A DNA stretch of 64,000 nt. It comes from Stropharia rugosoannulata (lineage: Eukaryota; Basidiomycota; Agaricomycetes; Agaricales; Strophariaceae). The translations under genes and the position numbers were made by a program. The stretch is taken from positions 4,226,001 through 4,290,000 of the forward strand of contig JANCIK010000003.1 in the NCBI GenBank assembly GCA_028532985.1, in the 5' to 3' direction. Below are positions 56,753 to 64,000 of this stretch, piece by piece. Each line of letters begins with the position of its first letter. Within the stretch, counting starts at the first letter, position 1. The notes under the pieces were generated by a model, which worked only from the letters and a program-made list of their open reading frames with translations, did not search any database and had not been told where the DNA came from.

Positions 56753-58004
56753 ATGTCCGCGTTGTTCTGCATCCCCGGATTCGGATGCATCAGCGACGAA
56801 AATGCCTCTGTGGAGGTCATGATGGGAATGTTTCCGAAACAAGGATATATCCTTCAAGTCCAGATATACGCGTTATTGGTGTCCCTTACAGTAATTGTTC
56901 AACGTTAGTATTTTTTAACATCCAACACATACTAAACTGTATTCTCTAGTTACTTGTTTATGACACGATAGAAAGTTTCTTTGAGGAGATCAGACTCTTA
57001 CTCAGTTCTTCCATTTCGATTAACATCGTTGCATACTTTGCCTCCAGGTGAGCTTACATAGAAAAAAAAGACATGTTCTTTACTCGAATCTAACAGAAAA
57101 TGGGTTAGATGGGGTGCACTTGGCTTTATAATTGGATCATTGGTTTTCGAAAGTAAGTACATCCAAATGAATCATGTTGTAGAAACTGATCAGGCGTTTA
57201 GCAAACACGTATACTGTCAACTGCCGCCTCGGACAGATACTACCGAACATCCTTTACTCTTTGTGTATTTCGGGTAGCGACCTGATTTTCATCGCTCGGC
57301 TCCAAGCGGTTTATAACCAGGAGCGATTTGTTGTTGTATCATTTGGGATCCTCTGGCTGATGATTTCGATGGTCGTATTCGCTGTACCCTTCTATGTCTC
57401 GAGCGCGACAACTCAGGTCATCATCAATCGTAACAACGGCTCGAAAACCGAAGTATCGTTTTGTGTGGACAACATTGTCAATGAACATATTGTCGGGGCA
57501 GCAGTCTTCGCACCTGCTCTATATGACACTCTCATCTTTTCGGCGATCTCATGGCGATTGGCGAAGAACGCCTACATAAACTTGAAATCCATAGACGGCG
57601 TAAAAGTTTTTGTTTTTGGAAAATACCTGCCACGATTTACGCAAGAGATCCTCCGCGATGGACAACAATACTATTTGTTAGCCTTTACCTTGCCTTAACT
57701 AACGTGGAGTTCTAACATACAATTTAGGATTGTTACCCTCATACATATTCCGGTTCTTGTTCTGTATCTACGCGGACATCTTGTGCTCAAGTCCATTTTG
57801 TACATGCCAAACTTCGTGATCCCAAGCATTATGGCCTGCCGTCTCTATCGCGAGACTCGACATAAGATTCAAAATCCACAGATAAATGACAGCTGCACAC
57901 ATACAAAGCTGTCTTGTCTACGATTTGGTTCCACGACATCTGTTGGTAGTGAATCAACAATTTCGTATGATGATTCCACATTTCAGGGTCGCATACTACC
58001 CTAG
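56753..58004 (+). CDS. Family B seven-pass membrane protein, copy B4
   Basis: Predicted 347 residues, the counterpart of B3. Exons are 56753-56890, 56950-57047, 57097-57152, 57202-57676 and 57728-58004; exon lengths equal those of B3. Segments are ILQVQIYALLVSLT; RWGALGFIIGSLVFE; ILPNILYSLCISGSDLIFIA; FGILWLMISMVVFAVPFYVS; VGAAVFAPALYDTLIFSA; and IVTLIHIPVLVLYLRGHLVL. The C-terminal region has MPNFVIPSIMACRLYRETRH. The third-intron acceptor is TTTAG at 57,197-57,201, as in B3. The last donor is GTTAGC, a weaker form than GTAAGT in B1. Differences from B3 are mostly single substitutions, consistent with two functional recent duplicates. Confidence 0.75.
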
Positions 58005-59280
58005 GGTAGTTGCTTTCAAGTTTCACTGCATAAAATCTGTGTACTTATAGGGCCGTACTACTAGAATGATACTGTCTACTTTCCATCATCCTCTCACTTA
58101 TTCTATACCTTCGGAATATAATAGTGTCATGTGAAACACTGTTTTCCTAACGTGTAATATGTTGACTTTTACTCTCTAGTTAGGCAACAACGAGGTAACA
58201 AAGGGGACTTATCAGTGCCATTCGCAATTCATGTACATTCGCTATATTCCCAATTATTCGCCACCACAGTAGGGGGAACAATTATCAACATACCGGTGCA
58301 CGACATTTCGCACTGCGCGTCCCGCATCGACTAGTCTTTCGTGCAGAGATTCAGGTTCTTCAGCGTGTTGACTAGATTCTATGATCAGACAGTACTTTTC
58401 TCTATCGTCTGACCGAGTACCATATTGCTTCCCTCGATTAGTGGCATCACTTCAAGCAAGTCTGACGTAGATAATATATACACCACCTATCCGTGCTGCT
58501 GCACTTTCCAGAATACTCCATCCTGAAGACAAGGGAAGACTGTTCCGCTATACCCTTTCACTAGTCCGATCTCTCCGTCTTGCGTATACATACTGTGATC
58601 TTTGCTTTCAGATACCTGTGGGCCCGAGATTTTGTAACCGAAGCGCATCTGTCGTGCTCTTCTCATCCTGTTGGCTCGCTGCGTGAATGTTCTTAGCGCT
58701 GTGCATTTGATCAACCCCAAGGACCGGCATGGCGCGGTGCATATATTTTTGCTTAACCGCACGAACACACGTATGGTCTCTGCATTGATCCACGTGAGTC
58801 GAGGCTTTTGCTTCATCTATCACATCGACGGCAATGCATCCAGTGTGTATAATAATACCTGAAACTAAGACGTCCGTTAGTGGCCGACATTTATGGGAGG
58901 TGATCTGCGATATGCTTGCGAACTTCCACGGTTTTATGACATTGCTTTAACCTCAATGACGACGGTAAGACCTTTTCATGCATTCGGTATTGGTCAGCTC
59001 ATGAGCCACAACAGGGTATAGTGCCATCATTTTTAATTTCACACTTTTCAAGTACTCAGTAGTAAGATGCCACTAGCATTTGTCGAGGTACATGCATAAA
59101 GAGATACACACTCATACATGCAGATAAAAAATACAACGATCGTGTTTCAGGAAAGTGTCGGGGGAACCGCTGCCAATCGCTAGACCGCGCGCCAACGCCG
59201 TAGGACTTGCTTGAACTCCGGCCCGATAAGAAGATACTTAACCTCCAGTACGGGTAGCACTCCCCTAGTGGCGACTAGCT
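58005..59280. other. Non-coding outer part of right arm
   Basis: Counterpart of 29,943-31,758. ACAGT at 58,266-58,270 is the unoccupied insertion site of the left-arm LTR-like element. No gene seen. Confidence 0.5.
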
Positions 59281-61977
59281 ACAATCTATGTCGAGTCTCT
59301 CACTTCTATATTTACAAAATGATATAGTAAGGAAGGCAACTTGCCTTGTTTACTGGCATAGGACAGCACACCGCAGCAACGAGCCACATGCGACGAACCC
59401 ATAGGCATATTTTCATACCGCTGCCTTCCTTATCCAGACAAGCGCACTTCTAGACGGCCACCCACATTGCACCAACCGCACTGAACATATTATGTTAATA
59501 GAGTCATGCACCCCTTGGACTTTCCAGGCCGTGTATGCCGTGCCTTGTCCAAGCTCTAACCATGACATATGGAGCGTTTCCGCGTGATAAGTCGTGCAAA
59601 GCACCTTTGTATTTGCTCGAACATAACTACATACGGGGAACGTAGAGAATTCCGTTCCGGCTGTGTTCCGGGGTCCTGGTGCCGCTTGGGTGCCGCACGG
59701 TTCGGCGACGCTGTGTCAGCTTCTTGCCTTTCCCCGCCATCATCTAAGTATGGCTCGCTGAGAAACAGGCAGGCCTCACGTCCTTTGTCACGTTCAGATC
59801 AACACAAGTATGCGGTAAAGCAAAGTCGAGGAGTACAGGCGCCGTATGGCGAGGGCAAGGCTTGCTAGGTATGTCTGTTTGTAAACAAATTTCCACCCCG
59901 TCTCATTGTCGCTTTGGACTTGTAATGGAGCCAGCGGTCTCGCTTCAGATCCCTCCCATTCGGCGCACCGCACAGCTGGATGAAGGAAGACCCTGCAGCC
60001 TCGTTTCGGACCCGGAACGCCTGCTATGTGGTTCTACTTCATCGATGTCCGGTGTGATAGATGTCGATGAGGAGCAGTCTGGGTCATGGCGGGCATAAGA
60101 CGAGAGTTGCCAGGTACGGCCGGGAGAAGAGGAAAAGTGCAGGCAACGAAGATTTATCAATGTATGTGCCCTGTTTACCTGGAAATGGCTGCAGCTTATG
60201 TATCGGTAGGTACATAAGAGTCCCTCTCCTCGCCTACCCGCCCTCCCCGCGCGACGCAGAAAGCCTATCCCCACCTCGTCGATAACTCAGCCTATGTCGC
60301 GTTCCGTCGTCCAGCAGCTCCACTCTTTCTCCGCATACGCCGATCTCCACCGCTCCTCACTGTTGAACACTCGGATTCGCTCACGGTCATAATCATCGGC
60401 GACGATGTCCGAGCTGGGCTTAGGGCCTCTGCTTATAGGATTGTACATGTTAAAGGTACAGGCACGTCGTCGGCAACGGGGGATGGTCACCGCTGAATGC
60501 AGGAGAAACGTCTCTGTCGCCCATTACGCCCCCGATCACATTCGTCTCAGCCGTAGCTGCTCCTTTCCCCAACATGACCGACTTCCATTCGATAACCCTC
60601 CCCACTCATACCGCCTCTGGGAGGACACCCTTGGGTCGGCCTCCCCCGCTCCCCGCTCGCCTTCGCTAGTACAAGATGGGACAGGACCGACGCCGCCGCT
60701 AAATGTGCTTGCACGTTACGACCTTCCCCCACCTAGTCCACCACCGACCGTACCACCTCCTCGCCTCCTCCTATTCTACTGTCACCTTCTAGAGATAACA
60801 GCATGCCAAGTACACTACAGGAAACACACCTCGCCGACCTCGCCGAATGCTTCTGTTGGGCCCAGACTCGAATGCGCTGGCGCAGCACGTCATGGACAGG
60901 ACGGATCACGTCCCCAGAGCTTCGCGCCGGTGGGGGAGGAGCAGGAGCGGCACCGGGAAGTAGTGGGCAGATGTTGAGAGGGAAGGAGAGCCCGTTCCCG
61001 ATGCGCATACGTCATATAGGCCTGTTGGTCTGCTAACAAGTCTAGCACCTGTCGTGCGCGGCGGGCTTAGGAATAACGTCGCCCCCGCGCAGGACATGAG
61101 CCCGAAGCAGCAACGTTGCGGTACACGCCGGCGAAGAAGTGGGCGACGCAGATGCGCGCTGCTCTTGCGAACGAAGCGATGCCCCTCAGCGCGAGCGGTG
61201 GGATTTCGGCACCAACCCCGTCTGTTTACCTAGACACGACCACGAGTATGCCTGCGAATGGCGGGCTAGCTCCGCCCATGAACACACAGTCGGGGAACGC
61301 GGAACGAAGGAGCTGGGTAGACACGGATGCTGCGGACAATGGCAGTGTGTATGGGGAAGGAGGGGGGGACGAGAACGCGTACGCTTGGTCGCGCCATCTG
61401 GCAGAGACGAATACTTCGACTATCAGGAAGCGTGGGTTTGGCGAATGCCCTCGGGGGACGGCAGTGCTGGATACGGAGTCCGCCGTCGTCTACACTTGCA
61501 CCACCAAGATTGGGGCCTTCTCCCATCCCGCCGCGGTCAGGCCCTTCGCCCATTCCACCATGTTCCGCGCTGTCACCTATTCCTCGTGGTATGGGCTGTC
61601 TCATGTTCCCCTTACACGCCTTGCCCCGTTGCCTATTCCTATGTCACGAGGCGGTAGGCAAGTGTATTGAGATGGCGAGGACTTCCAATGATCACTCGGA
61701 CGACTCGCGTTACCCACCTAGTGCAGAAGAACATGCTCTCAAGGTCAACGATGCAATGCGAGCGGAACAGATACTGACGCCGCCCGTATATGACCCATAC
61801 GCACTCCGCGTTCCCACCCGCTGGTGCGTCTACGTCCTCACAGTCGGCCGAGGATGCCCTGTACACTCTACAAGACAGTCGGTCTCTTGACTTGCCTAGA
61901 CTCCGGCTCCGGCTCCGGCTCCGGCTTGGCCCCCAAGCCCATCCCGACTTCCGCTTCTTCCAGTGCTGGGCGCGTCG
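59281..61977. other. GC-rich region without confident gene
   Basis: Several overlapping open frames occur at 59,569-61,670. Two read somewhat like protein: about 59,924-60,098 (MEPAVSLQIPPIRRTAQL) and about 61,116-61,670 (PAKKWATQMRAALANEAMPL). I recognise neither, and no splice model joins them. They may be remnants of a decayed gene. Confidence 0.3.
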
Positions 61978-62310
61978 CGCGCATATATCCACCTCCGAGC
62001 CTGGAAAAACCGCATATATCCATCTCTGGGGCCGTACCAGCGCATATATGCGTGTCTCCGCGCATGGAATGGCGCATATATTCACTCTGCGAGTCTTTCC
62101 AGGCTACACAGACGCATTTTGGCAGTTCTCTACGCTGACTTTACTGCCCATCTAGTGTTCGGGCGTCTTTGTTATTCTCAAGAGTCGGGAACGTCGCATA
62201 TATCCACTTCCAGAGTTGTTCAAGCGCATATATGCGTCTCCGCGCCTGGACTGGCCGTATATATTCACTTCTGGAGGCGTATGAGTACATATATGCGCGT
62301 CTTTGTGGGA
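61978..62310. repeat. Minisatellite with CGCATATAT core, unit 30-32 bp
   Basis: Core starts at 61,980, 62,011, 62,041 and 62,073, then at 62,195, 62,225, 62,256 (CGTATATAT) and 62,287 (ACATATATG). Spacing is 30-32 bp within each block. The text after the core alternates among CCAC, GCG and TCAC types. The 122-bp gap between blocks is close to four units and may be decayed copies. Confidence 0.85.
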
Positions 62311-64000
62311 TATCTTCCTTTACTACCCGACTAACTACGTACTGAGACACAGTTGCGCGGCCACCAGTATCATACCTGCACGTCCGTCGTCTAGACTCCT
62401 GGCGGGGACCGTACTTCGGACGGCTGACCACTGTAGGCCTGGCTATCTCTCTTCTACTTGCCTGCTCTTCTCTTCTCTGCCTGCTTGCGTACCTGTCTTG
62501 CCCTTCCCTGCTCTCTGGACTTGCTTGCAGAGCGTTACTAATCCTTGCTCCAGGGCTGGACGCTCGCACGTTCGTTCCCGTCCGCAGCTCGCTCGCCTGT
62601 TCAGATCGAGGCCGAAATTCATCAATCACGTTATTACTCGCATCATATCTTTCGTATCCCTCGCCGAATTTGATATACGCGCATAGTGCTCTATAGTGGC
62701 GCCATATTATACTATGTGCTCATTACTTTTCGGTGCGCTTATTGCATTTCGGCCGCAGGCTCCTAGCGGTTCCTTCGCCATTCTTTTGCTTGACTATGTA
62801 TGTAAGCTGCCTCAGCCGTATGACCCACTCCACTCTGAGTCCGTCTTGCCTTCGAGGGGACAATTAGAATCGCCTCTCTACTACTAATGCTCTTGTCTTG
62901 CCTTCTAGTTCTCGCACGACTCTCGAGCGGATCCCCATCCCCATACGACTTCCATCTCGATACGCTAGTGCATAATCGTACATTAATTCATATACTCTTT
63001 TCCATCAGCATATCTTACATCACACGAAACTCCCGGAGCAGCTAACCCAAGGAGATCAGGGCGTCACGATAAACCTGGTGAATACACGTTCACATCCATT
63101 TTCTTGTTCTTGATCATCATGCATCATGATCAATTGCACCAGCCTATTGACGTCTCCATCCTCCTTCCTTCGAAGCCTGGGACCCTGTCTTACCTGATTA
63201 CCTGACTTCTTTCCCCTTCGGCCTGCCAATCATTCGCTCTCACAGTCGCTTCTCCGCTTTGCCACCCTTCCCGCGATGATGTCTGGTTCACGGGTGTGTA
63301 TATTTGTCTCGGGCGGCTTGTTCCCTTCAATCTTTGTTTGCTCTGCATCAAACCAAACGGTCTCCTTTCCGCCGCTTGCTTTAATTTCACTGTAATGTCC
63401 AGCTTGACCATGTTTGGACTTTTGCCAGCGAGCCGCTACCATATGCTAAACAGAGACTGGGATAAATGTGGTGCGAGGTCGTGCCACTTTGGGATGATAT
63501 GGCGCCAGCGCCCGTGGAAGTGACAGGCAGTTGGGCTTGTAGTAATAGGGCCTGACAATGGTGTCTTCTGCCCTGGTCCGACTCCTAGTGCGCAGTGCAC
63601 CGCCGCAATGGCGTCATCCTGTTCTTCAACTTGTTTATTGTATTCACCCATTTAATGCGGTTATTGTTGCGTTTACCTTTCATTCATTTATTCTATTAGC
63701 TCTTCATGCATACGGGTTCAAGTCGACCTAGGCTAGGGCCCCCGTCACCCTCGCTGCACTTCGGATCTTCCTAATTTTTGTTTGACAGTGCACACCCCCC
63801 TTTGGATCTTCACACTCCTGCGCCCGGCCGGCAGTCTCCACTTTCACTTTACCGTACGAATAGGCATCCGGTTATGGGCTACTTTTTCATTTTTGGGTAG
63901 GGTTGGGAGTAGGGTTCAGCCCTAGGGATGGGATGAGTTGGGTTGGAATGAGAGTGGATTGGTTATGTTGGGGTGGGGGTGGAAGGGATGGGATAGGTTG
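62311..64000. other. No gene recognised; G-rich end
   Basis: 62,311-63,880 shows nothing identifiable. 63,890-64,000 is G-rich with many short GGG and GGGG runs (GGGATGGGATGAG, GGGTAGGGTTGGGAG types) and continues past the window edge. Confidence 0.4.

Larger units (their letters stand above)
54345..59280. repeat. Right arm of large inverted duplication
   Basis: Reverse complement of 29,943-35,455 with scattered substitutions. It lacks the LTR-like insertion and the second S copy of the left side. Confidence 0.9.

Noticed and set aside
60405..61670. Cluster of overlapping open frames in a GC-rich region
   Set aside because: Frames of similar length occur on both strands, no domain is recognisable, and no set of GT-AG introns joins them convincingly. 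Kept only as possible gene remnants.
61978..62310. CRISPR-like array because of regular 30-32-bp spacing
   Set aside because: The repeated core is only 9 bp, units are otherwise related to each other rather than unique spacers, and the host is a fungus.
63890..64000. Telomere repeat
   Set aside because: TAGGG strings are scattered and irregular; there is no run of TTAGGG units.

Overview
This is a nuclear window from a basidiomycete fungus, most likely an Agaricomycete. The evidence is many short (about 45-75 nt) GT-AG introns, an MEF2-type MADS-box gene, HET, BTB/POZ and NACHT-type genes, a Ty1/copia retrotransposon, and two multicopy families of seven-pass membrane proteins. All gene models were read by hand from reading frames, splice sites and paralogue comparison. 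No database search was possible.

Layout. 0-20.4 kb is an accessory cluster. It holds three intact copies of membrane-protein family A (A1-A3), one intact copy of family B (B1), one B copy (B2) split by a 1,015-bp long-TIR element, and a BTB/POZ gene with a broken duplicate. 20.4-27 kb is a fourth A gene (A4) split in exon 5 by a complete copia element with identical LTRs. 28.4-29.1 kb is a secreted AA10-type lytic polysaccharide monooxygenase. 29.9-35.5 kb and 54.3-59.3 kb are the arms of a large inverted duplication. Each arm has an intact family-B gene, a broken family-A gene and a small basic-protein gene (S). Between the arms lie a two-domain single-pass membrane-protein gene split by a 388-bp LTR-like insertion, an AT-rich stretch with TGCACGCT motifs, a NACHT relic, a divergent pair (signal-peptide/TM protein and an Rlm1-like MADS-box factor), an intact family-A gene and a HET-domain gene. 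59.3-64 kb has no confident gene but carries a 30-32-bp minisatellite.

Gene relations. The A and B proteins look like receptor- or sensor-type membrane proteins, but no ligand or pathway can be read from the sequence. HET, NACHT and BTB genes beside them are typical of fast-evolving fungal accessory regions. The Rlm1-like gene and its divergent neighbour are the most core-like part.

The main unusual result is structural. Three unrelated mobile elements have each inserted into a coding exon, each with a clean target-site duplication, and each host frame closes when the element and one duplication copy are discounted. The inverted duplication keeps an empty site opposite one insertion, which gives a relative order of events.
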